Part shown: one piece after another, positions 13,424 to 21,311 of the stretch | Numbering within the stretch: position 1 is the first letter of the stretch | Layout: every line of letters starts with the position of its first letter | Assembly (NCBI RefSeq): GCF_008386585.1 | Contig: NZ_VUOB01000042.1 | Location: forward strand, 100,828 to 164,827 | DNA: 64,000 nt | From: Solihabitans fulvus | GTDB taxonomy: Bacteria; Actinomycetota; Actinomycetes; Mycobacteriales; Pseudonocardiaceae | Direction of reading: 5' to 3' | Position numbers and translations under genes: made by a program | The notes under the pieces: model-generated | The model's input: only the letters and a program-made list of their open reading frames with translations | The model's database searches: none | What the model was told of the DNA's origin: nothing

Positions 13424-13987
13424 TCACCACGGGTCCGCCATGACGTCGTCGTCCTCGTCGCGGCTGGCGTGGCCGCGCGCCGGGCTCGCCGCGACAGCGG
13501 CCACCGGTGCGGGTGGCGGGGCGACGGGGTACGACCGGCTCGACGGGATGTCGTCCTCGACGTGACTCAGACCGAAGCCGGCGTTGACCTGCGTCGACGG
13601 CAGGGCACCCTGCTCTTCCGACGGCTGGGGCGGGAACTTCTGCTGGTAGTTGCCGACCACGGCCGCTGCGGCCTCCGGATCGCCGGGCGCGACCTCGGCC
13701 ATGATGCCCTGCACCCGCCCGGCCAGCTGCGCCTGCGCTCGCTTGATGCAGCCCATGATCTGCTGCGCCACCGTCGACGCGCTCATCCGCTGGATGTCCT
13801 CGGACAGCGCGATGTCCCGCACGTTCCCCGACGAGTCCACCGTCACGCGGATCGCGCCGCCCGCGGCCTCCTCGGACACCACGACCGAGGAGACGCCCTG
13901 CTGCACGACCTGGAACTGGCGCGCCCGTTCGGCGACCCGCGCGCTCCACTGGTCGACGAGCCGCTCGACGTCCTCTGGTCCGTTCAC
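13424..13987 (-). CDS. YbaB/EbfC family protein (second copy of the ESX cluster)
   Basis: A 187-residue protein whose first ~110 residues follow the YbaB/EbfC plan: an N-terminal helix (VERLVDQWSARVAERARQFQ), a strand pair (GAIRVTVDSSGNVRDIALSE) and a C-terminal helix (STVAQQIMGCIKRAQAQLAG). A disordered, acidic and proline-rich tail follows, ending DEDDDVMADPW. YbaB proteins are nucleoid-associated, but YbaB-like genes also travel with WXG100 toxin loci in actinobacteria, where they may chaperone the secreted partners. GTG start at 13987, 40 bp after the WXG-type gene. It shares the D-E-D-[ED]-x-x-x-x-P-W type tail with the YbaB protein at 18980, which suggests a common partner. Confidence 0.8.
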   Translation of the reverse strand: MNGPEDVERLVDQWSARVAERARQFQVVQQGVSSVVVSEEAAGGAIRVTVDSSGNVRDIALSEDIQRMSASTVAQQIMGCIKRAQAQLAGRVQGIMAEVAPGDPEAAAAVVGNYQQKFPPQPSEEQGALPSTQVNAGFGLSHVEDDIPSSRSYPVAPPPAPVAAVAASPARGHASRDEDDDVMADPW

Positions 13988-14027
13988 GATCTTCCGTCCT
14001 TCGTTCGGTGGGCCGGTTTCCCGGTCC

Positions 14028-15074
14028 TCATGCCCAGTTCGCGACGATGCCCGAGGCGTCGGCCATGACGGCGTTCATGCCGCCTGTCGGATCGGCCACG
14101 AGGTTGGCGTTCCAGGCCGGGATGCGGTTGACGATGTCGTTGACGCATCCCGCCGCCGCCTGCTGGATCTGGGCTCGCGCGGAGCCGGCGAGCTTGCCGG
14201 CGGACTCGACGATGGTGGCGATGCACTCGGCCGCCTCGGCAAGGCCGCTCAGGTCGCCGTGCTGTCCCTGGGCCTGCGTCCGGTAGTTGTCCGCCGCCGC
14301 GCCCTGCCAGTCGCCCAGGTGTGCGGTGAGGGTGCCGTGCAGCTGGTCGCAGGAGTCGCGGGCGAGCTTGGCGACCTGCCGCCACAGCTCGACGTACTGC
14401 GCGACCGCCGAGGGGTCGCCGGCAAACCACGACATGGCCTCGTGCATCGGTTGCAGCATCTGGGGAAGCCCTGGCACCTGGAGGCCGTCGAGCGCGTCGA
14501 GCGGGTTGGCTACCGAGCCGAGCGCGGCGATGCCGTTGTCCATCACGCCCAGCTGCGGATCGACCCAGTCGCCGCCGGCGACGGCGGAGTTGACGCCAGC
14601 CAGTTGGCCGGCAATCTCGTATCCGGAACCGGAACCAGCGCTCTGGCCGGAGCCCGCGTTGCCGCCCTGGCCGGAATCCGAGTAGCCGCCGCCAGCGCCC
14701 TGGCCGGGATCGCCGTAGCCACCGCCGCCGTAGCCGCCCTGGCCGGAATCCCCGTAGCCACCGCCGTTCTGCTGGGCCGGCTGCTGCCCGTAACCGCCAG
14801 CCCCGTAACCGCCCTGGCCGTAACCGTTGTTGCCGAACATCCGGTCGCCCAGGTTCTGACCGATGCTGCCACCCAACCCGGAACCGAGGCCCTGCCCAAA
14901 GGACTGGCCGAACCCGCCGCCCTGGCCACCGCCGTAACCCTGGCCGCCTGCGTGGTTGTCACCGCCGTAACCGCCGCCGGGGTGCGGCTGGCCACCGGCG
15001 CCGCCGCCGGGGTGCGGCTGCCCGCCGGCCGGCGGTCCCTGGGAGTGGTGCGGCGTGCCGCCCCGGGGGCTCAC
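14028..15074 (-). CDS. WXG100-like ESX protein C with glycine-rich N-terminus
   Basis: A 348-residue protein. Residues 1-50 are GGQPHPGGG-type repeats. They are followed by the conserved module GFGQSFGQGLGSGLGGSIGQ-NLGDRMFGN, also present in the proteins at 15406 and 17515, then GYGQGGYG repeats. From residue ~165 a helical WXG100-like domain begins; GDWQGAAADNYR holds the W-x-G turn between two long helices. There is no classical signal peptide, as expected for ESX substrates. Its GTG start overlaps the stop of the EspC-like gene by four bases (15071-15074), implying coupled translation and possibly heterodimer formation. No enzymatic domain is visible, so it is more likely a secretion partner or structural protein than a toxin. 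Confidence 0.75.
   Translation of the reverse strand: MSPRGGTPHHSQGPPAGGQPHPGGGAGGQPHPGGGYGGDNHAGGQGYGGGQGGGFGQSFGQGLGSGLGGSIGQNLGDRMFGNNGYGQGGYGAGGYGQQPAQQNGGGYGDSGQGGYGGGGYGDPGQGAGGGYSDSGQGGNAGSGQSAGSGSGYEIAGQLAGVNSAVAGGDWVDPQLGVMDNGIAALGSVANPLDALDGLQVPGLPQMLQPMHEAMSWFAGDPSAVAQYVELWRQVAKLARDSCDQLHGTLTAHLGDWQGAAADNYRTQAQGQHGDLSGLAEAAECIATIVESAGKLAGSARAQIQQAAAGCVNDIVNRIPAWNANLVADPTGGMNAVMADASGIVANWA
14831..14929 (-). repeat. Shared ESX module, copy 3 of 3
   Basis: About 100 bp encode the glycine-zipper-like segment FGQSFGQGLGSGLGGSIGQ-NLGDRMFGN. The DNA is nearly identical to 17199-17304 and closely similar to 18700-18799, whereas the rest of the three genes differs. That points to recent duplication, gene conversion or strong constraint on this segment. 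Confidence 0.85.
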
Positions 15075-15385
15075 GCGGACACCGACCCGGAGTTGAAGGC
15101 CGCCGCGTTCGCGCTCTCGGTCGCGTCGTAGGACGCCACGGTCGCGTGCACACCCTCCACACTGGACCGCAACGACTCAGTGCCGCGCTGGAATGCCTCC
15201 TGCGCGCCCTGGATCAACGGCTGGATCATCGACGCCACCGACGCGCCCATCGGGCCGAAAGCCTGTACCGGCAACGCGGCCTGGGTAGCCGCCGCCAACG
15301 CCTGCGTCAGCTGGTCGCTGACTCCGCCAAGGTGCTGGGCATGGGTTCGCAACGCGACCAGGTCGACCTGCTGACCATCCACCAC
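15071..15385 (-). CDS. EspC-like ESX (type VII) secretion target protein
   Basis: A 104-residue all-helical protein matching the actinobacterial ESX/EspC small secreted family in size and pattern: VDLVALRTHAQHLGGVSDQL in helix 1, then AFGPMGASVASMIQPLIQGA, then GTESLRSSVEGVHATVASYD as the long second helix, with the Y-D-x-x-E-like end (YDATESA) used as an ESX secretion signal. The GTG start has AGGAGG eight bases upstream, the best ribosome binding site in the block, so this small protein may be made in excess. It overlaps the next gene by four bases and is likely the partner of the WXG-like protein at 14028. Confidence 0.82.
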   Translation of the reverse strand: MVDGQQVDLVALRTHAQHLGGVSDQLTQALAAATQAALPVQAFGPMGASVASMIQPLIQGAQEAFQRGTESLRSSVEGVHATVASYDATESANAAAFNSGSVSA

Positions 15386-15405
15386 GACATTCCCCTCCTA
15401 ACTGA

Positions 15406-17448
15406 CTACTGGCCCGCGAGCTTCGCGGAGATGGCCCCGATCACCGGCGGCGGGATGTTCTGCCCGTCGTCCGCGCCGAAGATGTTCTTCTGCCCCTTGA
15501 TGTAGGACTTGGACTTGCGTTCCTTGTCCTCGCCGCCCTGACCGCCCTTGGCGCCGCCCATGCCCTGTCCCATACCGCCGCCCGCCGGTCCGCCGGGGGT
15601 CGCCGGGCCGCCGTGTGCCGCGCCGCCGCCGAAACCGCCCGGCTGGGCCGGCTGGCCGGGCAGCGCGGCCGAGGCCGCGCCGCCGGACATCGACGAGCCG
15701 CCCTGGTTGGCCGCGACACCCGGCGTGGCCGTGCCGCCCGGCGTCGACAGACCACCCGGCGTCGACAGCCCGCCGACCGAACCCGACGAGCCGCCCGCGT
15801 GTCCCGGCATCTCCGGCGCCACGAACCCGGACGCCGAGGTGGTGCCCGGCATGACCGGGTGCGGCGTCGGGGGCAGGCCGGGGAAGTCGATCCGCTGCGG
15901 CGGGGGGATCACGGGTCCGTGGCCGAGCGGCGGCAACGTGCCGCCGTTCGGGTTGAAACCGCCGCCCCCGAAACCGCCACTGCCGCCACCGAAACCGCCG
16001 CCGAGGCCACCGCCACCACCACCGGGCAGGTTCAGGTGCGGCACGTTCGGCTTCGGGAAGTCCATGGGCGGCGGGGCGGAACCGCCGCCGCCACCACCGC
16101 TGCTGCCGCCTCCGCCGCTGCCGCCGCCGAAACCGCCGCCACCGCCGGAGTCGCCGCCACCGCCACCGGAGTCGCCACCGCCACCGAAGCCGCCGCCCGA
16201 CGATCCGCCGCCGCCACCAAGGCTGAGCGGCGGCGGGCCGCCGCCCGCTCCCGGGCCGCCGCCGAGGCCGCCGCCTGGACTGCCCGCCCCGAGTCCGTCA
16301 GGGCCACCCGCACCGGGACCGCCAAGGCCAAGCCCACCGGGACCACCCACGCCGAGTCCACCGGGCACGGCCGCACCGAGTCCCCCAGGGCCACCGACAC
16401 CAAGCCCACCGGGGCCACCCGGGCCAAGCCCGCCAGGGCCGCCCACGCCGAGCCCACCGGGGCCACCGGCGCCAGGACCGCCCGTGCCGAGCCCACCGGG
16501 ACCACCCGCGCCGGGACCACCCGCGCCGGGGCCGCCAAGGCCGAGCCCACCGGGACCGCCGGCCCCGCCGGGACCGCTCTGCGTCCCGATACCGCCGCCA
16601 CCGGCAGGACCAACGCCGTTCGGGCCGCCAGCACCGCCGGGGCCGCTCGCGCCGCCGCCCGAACCGCCACCCATCAGTTGGGCGGCGTGCTGGTCGACGT
16701 TGTTGTAGTCCGCCGCCGTGTTCTGCAACCCGGTGACCGCGTTGCCGACCGCCTGCGAGGTCTGGCTGACCAGGGAACCCGCGCGGTCGCAGGCCGACCG
16801 CGCCATCGTCGCGAACACCTGCCCGACCAAGCCGAACGTGTCGACGCCGAAGCTCAGCCCGCCGATCGACTGCGCGCACCCGTCGAGCCGGTCAGCGCGC
16901 TGGCCGAGCCCCTTGGCGAAACCCTCGATGGCGGACCCGTCCACCGCGTAGCCGCTGCCCGAACCACCGCCCGGCCCCGCTCCCGAACCGCCCTGGCCCG
17001 CGCCGCCCTGACCGGGATCGCCGGAGCCGCCGGCACCGGAGCCGTAACCGCCCGCGCCGGAACCACCCTCCTGCCCGTAGCCGCCCGAGCCCGAACCGCC
17101 GTCGCCCTGCCCCGAGCCGTAGCCACCGCCCTGGCCGGAGCCCGAGTAGCCGCCCGCGCCGGACTGCTGCTGCCCGTAACCGCCCTGGCCGTAACCGTTG
17201 TTGCCGAACATGCGGTCGCCCAGGTTCTGGCCGATGCTGCCACCAAGCCCGGAACCGATGCCCTGCCCGAAGGACTGGCCGAACCCGCCGCCCTGGCCAC
17301 CGCCGGGGTTGTGCTCGCCGCCGTAACCACCGGCCGCACCGCCGCCCGTCCCACCACCACCAGGATGCGGAGCAGGAGCAGGCGCACCGCCACCAGGGTG
17401 CGGCGCAGAGGCCGGCCTGCCGGCGGAACCGTGCCCAGAGCCCTTCAT
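15406..17448 (-). CDS. Large glycine/proline-rich ESX-associated protein B
   Basis: A 680-residue protein. After an HPGGG-rich start comes the shared module FGQSFGQGIGSGLGGSIGQ-NLGDRMFGN, then GYGQ and GSGQGG repeats. Residues ~180-260 form an EspC/WXG-like helical bundle (AIEGFAKGLGQRADRLDGCA, QTSQAVGNAVTGLQNTAADY) without W-x-G. The next ~330 residues are PE_PGRS-like repeats of GLG-x-GGPGG and GGGG blocks. The end is charged and conserved-looking: ERKSKSYIKGQKNIFGADDG, then PPPVIGAISAKL. ATG at 17448 follows GAGG by eight bases. An extracellular, possibly cell-surface fibrous role is likely but unproven. The GC-rich repeats are prone to replication slippage. Confidence 0.7.
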   Translation of the reverse strand: MKGSGHGSAGRPASAPHPGGGAPAPAPHPGGGGTGGGAAGGYGGEHNPGGGQGGGFGQSFGQGIGSGLGGSIGQNLGDRMFGNNGYGQGGYGQQQSGAGGYSGSGQGGGYGSGQGDGGSGSGGYGQEGGSGAGGYGSGAGGSGDPGQGGAGQGGSGAGPGGGSGSGYAVDGSAIEGFAKGLGQRADRLDGCAQSIGGLSFGVDTFGLVGQVFATMARSACDRAGSLVSQTSQAVGNAVTGLQNTAADYNNVDQHAAQLMGGGSGGGASGPGGAGGPNGVGPAGGGGIGTQSGPGGAGGPGGLGLGGPGAGGPGAGGPGGLGTGGPGAGGPGGLGVGGPGGLGPGGPGGLGVGGPGGLGAAVPGGLGVGGPGGLGLGGPGAGGPDGLGAGSPGGGLGGGPGAGGGPPPLSLGGGGGSSGGGFGGGGDSGGGGGDSGGGGGFGGGSGGGGSSGGGGGGSAPPPMDFPKPNVPHLNLPGGGGGGLGGGFGGGSGGFGGGGFNPNGGTLPPLGHGPVIPPPQRIDFPGLPPTPHPVMPGTTSASGFVAPEMPGHAGGSSGSVGGLSTPGGLSTPGGTATPGVAANQGGSSMSGGAASAALPGQPAQPGGFGGGAAHGGPATPGGPAGGGMGQGMGGAKGGQGGEDKERKSKSYIKGQKNIFGADDGQNIPPPVIGAISAKLAGQ
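17199..17304 (-). repeat. Shared ESX module, copy 2 of 3
   Basis: This ~105-bp stretch encodes the same FGQSFGQGIGSGLGGSIGQ-NLGDRMFGN segment as 14831-14929, with only a few base changes and the same NNGYGQGGYG continuation. The match is tighter than elsewhere in the two genes. Confidence 0.85.
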
Positions 17449-17514
17449 GCCATTCGCCTCAATCCCACGTCAACGAGCGTCTCGGGCCTCCACGCGCCGC
17501 GGCGGCCGTCAGCC

Positions 17515-18942
17515 TCAGTACAGGTTCTTCGTGTTCTGGTGCTCCGGCGGCCACTCGATCGGCGCGGACCGGGCGGGCGGGACCGGAGCGCCCTGCGGCC
17601 CGGACACGCTCTGCTGGGCGGTCAACGACGACCCGTCCGACGCGACCGGTGTCCGCATCGCCGGCACGTTCTGGCCCGACGGGATGGTGCCGCTGCTCGA
17701 CGATCCGGTCGCCAACGAGTTCAGGTTGTCGATCCCGTTCGCGATGCCGTTGACCGCACCGGGCAGGGCGGTCACCACACCGACCGCGGCGGCGAAGCGA
17801 CCAAGGATCTTCGCGATCTTCTCCATCACCTCGATCACCTTCGCGAACCGACCGGCGTTCCGGCCGAGCGCCGCGACCAGCTTGGCGATCTTCGCGGCGC
17901 ACTTGGCCGCCAACGCCGCCGCCTGGCCGACGGCCGCGCCGATGAACGCCGGTATCGACGCGCCGAAGGTGAAGGCCGCCGCGGCGAGCGCCGCCAGCCC
18001 CTCCATGATCAGGTCGCTGAGCAGCTGCGAGATCAGGTCGCGCACCACATCGCGCAACGCCGACACGAGGTCGCCGGACACCGAGACGACCAGCTCGGCG
18101 CCCTTGACCGCCTTGGACAACGTGACCAGCTCGCCGGTGAGCCGCGACATGCTGCCCTTGCACGCGTCCGCGGCCGGCCCCTGCCAGTCCTGGAGCTGGC
18201 CGACGTCGCTGTCGTGCTCCTGCGCGATGGTCTGGATCTCGACCGAGATCTGACTGAGCTGGTCGCTGTTCGCCGCGATCGCCTGCGGGTCGCCGAGCAG
18301 GGCGTCCAACGGCTCGCGCAGGAAGCTGATGTTGTCCAGCAGCCAGCCGACTCCCGCCGACAGCAGCGAACCGAACGGGTCGACGATCATGCTCGCCACG
18401 TCGGCCGCGGCACCGACCGCCACACCCACCTGGGCGGCCTCGTCCGACGCGCCCTTGGTGATCTCGTCGAGCTGGGCGTCCAGATCCGCGGTGCCGCCGT
18501 CCGCGCCGGAGGAGCCGCCGGCCGCGCCGCCGGGCCCCGCCCCGCCGCCGGAACCGCTCGGGCTGACCTGCGCCGGCTGCGTCGACCCGTCGTAGGGCGC
18601 CTGCTGGCCGCCGCCGTACTGCCCGCCGCCCGACTGTCCGCTGCCCGACTGGCCACTGCCGTACTGACCGTTGCCGTACTGGCCATTGCCGTACTGACCG
18701 TTGCCGAACATGCGGTCGCCCAGGTTCTGGCCGATGCTGCCGCCGAGCCCGGACCCGAGTCCCTCGCCGAAGGCCTGGCCGAACCCGCCGCCGCCCGAGC
18801 CACCCGGGTGCTGGTCGCCACCGCCCGACTGCCCGCCAGGATGCTGGCCGCCGCCACCGCCCGACTGCCCGCCGGGGTGCTGCCCGCCACCGCCGCCCGA
18901 GTGGTACTGGCCGGTGCCGCCTCGCGAGCCGTGACCGGTCAT
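17515..18942 (-). CDS. WXG100-like ESX protein A with hydrophobic C-terminal helices
   Basis: A 475-residue protein; ATG at 18942 is preferred over GTG at 18957 because GGGAG lies eight bases before it. The N-terminus has GGQHPGGQSGGGG repeats, then the shared module (FGQAFGEGLGSGLGGSIGQ-NLGDRMFGN), then GNGQYGNGQYG repeats. Residues ~180-300 are a WXG100-like bundle with W-x-G in DWQGPAADACKGS. The next ~120 residues are unusually hydrophobic amphipathic helices (LISQLLSDLIMEGLAALAAA, AFIGAAVGQAAALAAKCAAK), which could insert in membranes as in PPE or pore-forming proteins. The tail is disordered. It follows the YbaB gene by 37 bp and is the first ESX-type protein of the block. Confidence 0.75.
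   Translation of the reverse strand: MTGHGSRGGTGQYHSGGGGGQHPGGQSGGGGGQHPGGQSGGGDQHPGGSGGGGFGQAFGEGLGSGLGGSIGQNLGDRMFGNGQYGNGQYGNGQYGSGQSGSGQSGGGQYGGGQQAPYDGSTQPAQVSPSGSGGGAGPGGAAGGSSGADGGTADLDAQLDEITKGASDEAAQVGVAVGAAADVASMIVDPFGSLLSAGVGWLLDNISFLREPLDALLGDPQAIAANSDQLSQISVEIQTIAQEHDSDVGQLQDWQGPAADACKGSMSRLTGELVTLSKAVKGAELVVSVSGDLVSALRDVVRDLISQLLSDLIMEGLAALAAAAFTFGASIPAFIGAAVGQAAALAAKCAAKIAKLVAALGRNAGRFAKVIEVMEKIAKILGRFAAAVGVVTALPGAVNGIANGIDNLNSLATGSSSSGTIPSGQNVPAMRTPVASDGSSLTAQQSVSGPQGAPVPPARSAPIEWPPEHQNTKNLY
18700..18799 (-). repeat. Shared ESX module, copy 1 of 3
   Basis: This copy encodes FGQAFGEGLGSGLGGSIGQ-NLGDRMFGN. It is the most divergent of the three (A for S, E for Q) but still nearly the same at DNA level across the LGDRMFGN part. 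Confidence 0.85.
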
Positions 18943-18979
18943 GCGATCCGCTCCCATCCGGGTGCCAACGTCATGTCAT

Positions 18980-19498
18980 TCACCAGGGCAGCCTGTTCTC
19001 GTCCTCGTCGTCACCCTGCGCCGCGGGCCGCGCCGGAGCCTGCCGCGCCGCCGGCCGGCTCGGGGCGTGCATGGGCGGTGCGGCCGGGGGCGGCGGAGCG
19101 TCGACCGGGGCGTAGGGATCGGCCTCCTCCGGCTCACCGACCTCGTCCTCGTCCGGCGGCGCGTAGCGGGTGAGCATCTCCATCGCCTGCGTGCCGGAGC
19201 CGAGCGGCGCGAACGCCTCGACGACCTGGCTCGCGGCCTGGCGCTGCGCCTGGCCGACCGTCTTCATGATGATCGTGGTGAGCTGGGCAGGCGTGTGGGT
19301 GTAGGCGTGGCGGCCGAGAACGAGGTTGAGCAGGCTCCCCGTCGGGCTCACCGTCACGGTCACCGTCTCGTCGGGCGAGACCGAGGTCGCCGTCGACTCC
19401 GCGAGCCGCTCCTGAAGCTCGGCGGATCGGCGCTGAAGCTCGGAGACCTTGCTTCCGAAGCCATCCAGCCACTGCTGCGACTCCACCCGCGCCCCCAT
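18980..19498 (-). CDS. YbaB/EbfC family protein (first copy of the ESX cluster)
   Basis: A ~172-residue protein with a YbaB-like core: helix QQWLDGFGSKVSELQRRSAE, strands TVTVTVSPTGSLLNLVLGR and helix TTIIMKTVGQAQRQAASQVV. A proline-rich acidic tail ends DDEDENRLPW. The start is uncertain: ATG at 19498 gives MGARVESQQ; GTG at 19486 is also possible. It lies between the caspase fusion (88 bp upstream) and the first WXG-like protein (37 bp downstream), all on one strand. Having a YbaB at each end of the secreted-protein run suggests each serves a subset of partners, as a chaperone or a regulator. Confidence 0.78.
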   Translation of the reverse strand: MGARVESQQWLDGFGSKVSELQRRSAELQERLAESTATSVSPDETVTVTVSPTGSLLNLVLGRHAYTHTPAQLTTIIMKTVGQAQRQAASQVVEAFAPLGSGTQAMEMLTRYAPPDEDEVGEPEEADPYAPVDAPPPPAAPPMHAPSRPAARQAPARPAAQGDDEDENRLPW

Positions 19499-19586
19499 GG
19501 TCCGATGCCCGGGATGTGGCCACCTAATGGCCGGGGCACGTTCCCAAGGCACGTTAACCGTCTCCAACTAGGCGAATTCCTAGTTC

Positions 19587-21311
19587 TCAGGAAGCGGGTC
19601 GCACCAGGTCGGCCGGGACGGCCACCAGCGCGTCCACGCCGTCACCCCCGTCGCCGTCGCTGAGCCGGACGGCGATGCGGTGCCGCGTGGCGAGCCTGGC
19701 CACCACGAACATCCCGGTCCGGTGGATCACCTCGCCACCGGGATAGATCGCCGGCGGATCGGCGAACCGCCGGTTCGCCTCGTCGAGGTCCCGGTCGGTC
19801 ATGCCGACACCCCGGTCTCGGACCCGGATCACCAACCGCCCGTCGGCGGCCTCCACCACGGTCACGGTGACCATCGTCTCCGGCGACGAGTACGCGGTCG
19901 CGTTGTCGATGAGCTCGGCAAGCAGGTGCACCAGGTCACGGGCCGCGGAGCCCGCCACCAACAGCGCGGGCGCGGTAGTCCAGGACACCCTCGAGTACTG
20001 CTCGATCTCCGAAACCGCCGCGCGGACCACGTCGACGACAGGCACCGGGTTCGGGCTCTCTGGGCCGAGGTGGTGGCCGGACAGGATCAGCAGGTTCTCG
20101 CTGTAGCGCCGCATCCTGGTGGCCAGATGATCCAACTTGAACAGGGAGGCCAGGTGGTCGGGGTCCCGCTCCTCCTGCTTCAGCCTGTCGATCACGCCGA
20201 GCTGGCGTTCCACCAGAGACTGGCTGCGCCGCGAGAAGTTCACGAACAGGTGGTTGAGCTGTTCGCGCTGTGCCGCCTCCTGGACCGCCAGCTCGACTGT
20301 CTCGTGGTGCCGCGCGGACGCGCTGGCCTGATTCGACACCGGCTGCCCCGGCGAGGCGATGGCCGACCGCGCCGCGCGCGCCACCTGGCTGTCCGGGTCC
20401 GCCGTCAGCTGGTCGAGCGCCCGACGCGCGCTGCCAGCCAGCAGCGGATCCTCGCCGTCGACGAACTCGATCAGGTAGCCGAGCGCGGCGTGCCGCACGG
20501 CGGACAGCGGGCTACGCAGCGCGTCGACGACCTCCCGGGGCAGCCCGACACCCAGCCGAGGCCCCTTCGGGCTTCGCGCGATGATCAGCGGGCCGGCGAA
20601 GGTGCAGTCGAACTTGGGTGTCTGCTTGGGATTGCGGTCGCGAACCTGGTGGTAGACGTACCGGTACAGCTCGTCGACGTCGACGAGACCGTCGCCGTCG
20701 AGGTCGGCGTCGCCGGTGCGCAGCCCCTCGACCAGGACCTCGGTGAACACCGACCGGGTGCTGCCCCCGGTGATCGCCACGCCGTCGATCTCGTAGGCGT
20801 ACTCCAGGGCCGTCGACGCGGTCAGGATGACGCTGCCGCGCCCGGACAGGAACTCCTGCACCGGGACCTCCTCGCCCGCCCGATGCACGTGCGAGCGCGG
20901 AAAGGCGCCACCGAAACAGCAGTCCAGCACCACCATCGTGCGCCGGGAGTAGCTGCGGTCGATCTGGTCGCGGACGAACTGCGCGGGGACCGTAGTCGAC
21001 CTCGGCAGGCCGTGCTCGGTGTCGGTGGTGGCCAGGTACAGCTGGCCGGCGTCGTCCTTGATGCCGTGGCCCGAGAAGTACAGCAGCAGCACGTCGTCGT
21101 GTCGCGCCTTGGTGAACACGCTCTCGATCTCGCGCGTCACCCTGGACGCGGAGGCGTTGCGCAGCACGGAGGTCCGGTAGCCGCCGACGGCCGGGTCGCA
21201 CAGGACCTCGGCCAGTGCGGTGGCGTCGTGGTGCGGCGCGGCGAGCGTTCGGAGCGTGCCGTCCTGGTACTCGTCGGTCGCCACGAGTAACGCAATGAGT
21301 CTGCCAGCCAT
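19587..21311 (-). CDS. Caspase (EACC1-associated type) fused to HEAT-like and histidine-kinase-like domains
   Basis: A 574-residue fusion. Residues 1-245 are a C14 caspase-like peptidase: catalytic His82 in LLYFSGHG, Cys132 in VVLDCCFGGAF, and a calcium-binding EF-hand-type loop D-x-D-x-DG at 203-214 followed by DELYRYVY, common in this class. Residues ~255-320 are short HEAT-like repeats (LRSPLSAVRHAALGYLIEFV). Residues ~345-412 match the dimerisation/phosphoacceptor helices of actinobacterial Cvn/NIK sensor kinases (LFVNFSRRSQSLVERQLGVI, LDHLATRMRR). Residues ~420-574 are the HATPase: N-box LAELIDNATAYS, G1 DRGVGM, then RTGMFVVARLA. ATG at 21311 heads the minus-strand block. The kinase-like half may control the protease through ATP state or phosphorylation. 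The caspase half is well supported; the control model is inference. Confidence 0.88.
   Translation of the reverse strand: MAGRLIALLVATDEYQDGTLRTLAAPHHDATALAEVLCDPAVGGYRTSVLRNASASRVTREIESVFTKARHDDVLLLYFSGHGIKDDAGQLYLATTDTEHGLPRSTTVPAQFVRDQIDRSYSRRTMVVLDCCFGGAFPRSHVHRAGEEVPVQEFLSGRGSVILTASTALEYAYEIDGVAITGGSTRSVFTEVLVEGLRTGDADLDGDGLVDVDELYRYVYHQVRDRNPKQTPKFDCTFAGPLIIARSPKGPRLGVGLPREVVDALRSPLSAVRHAALGYLIEFVDGEDPLLAGSARRALDQLTADPDSQVARAARSAIASPGQPVSNQASASARHHETVELAVQEAAQREQLNHLFVNFSRRSQSLVERQLGVIDRLKQEERDPDHLASLFKLDHLATRMRRYSENLLILSGHHLGPESPNPVPVVDVVRAAVSEIEQYSRVSWTTAPALLVAGSAARDLVHLLAELIDNATAYSSPETMVTVTVVEAADGRLVIRVRDRGVGMTDRDLDEANRRFADPPAIYPGGEVIHRTGMFVVARLATRHRIAVRLSDGDGGDGVDALVAVPADLVRPAS

Noticed and set aside
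15613..19173. A 1186-codon open frame on the plus strand across the ESX genes
   Set aside because: It is the antisense of Gly/Pro-rich genes, which keeps stops rare; its translation is Arg/Ala/Thr-rich without domains, while the minus strand gives WXG, EspC and YbaB domains with ribosome binding sites.
9348..21311. Complete ESX secretion locus
   Set aside because: No EccA-E, MycP or FtsK/SpoIIIE-type ATPase gene is present; only substrates and accessory proteins are seen.
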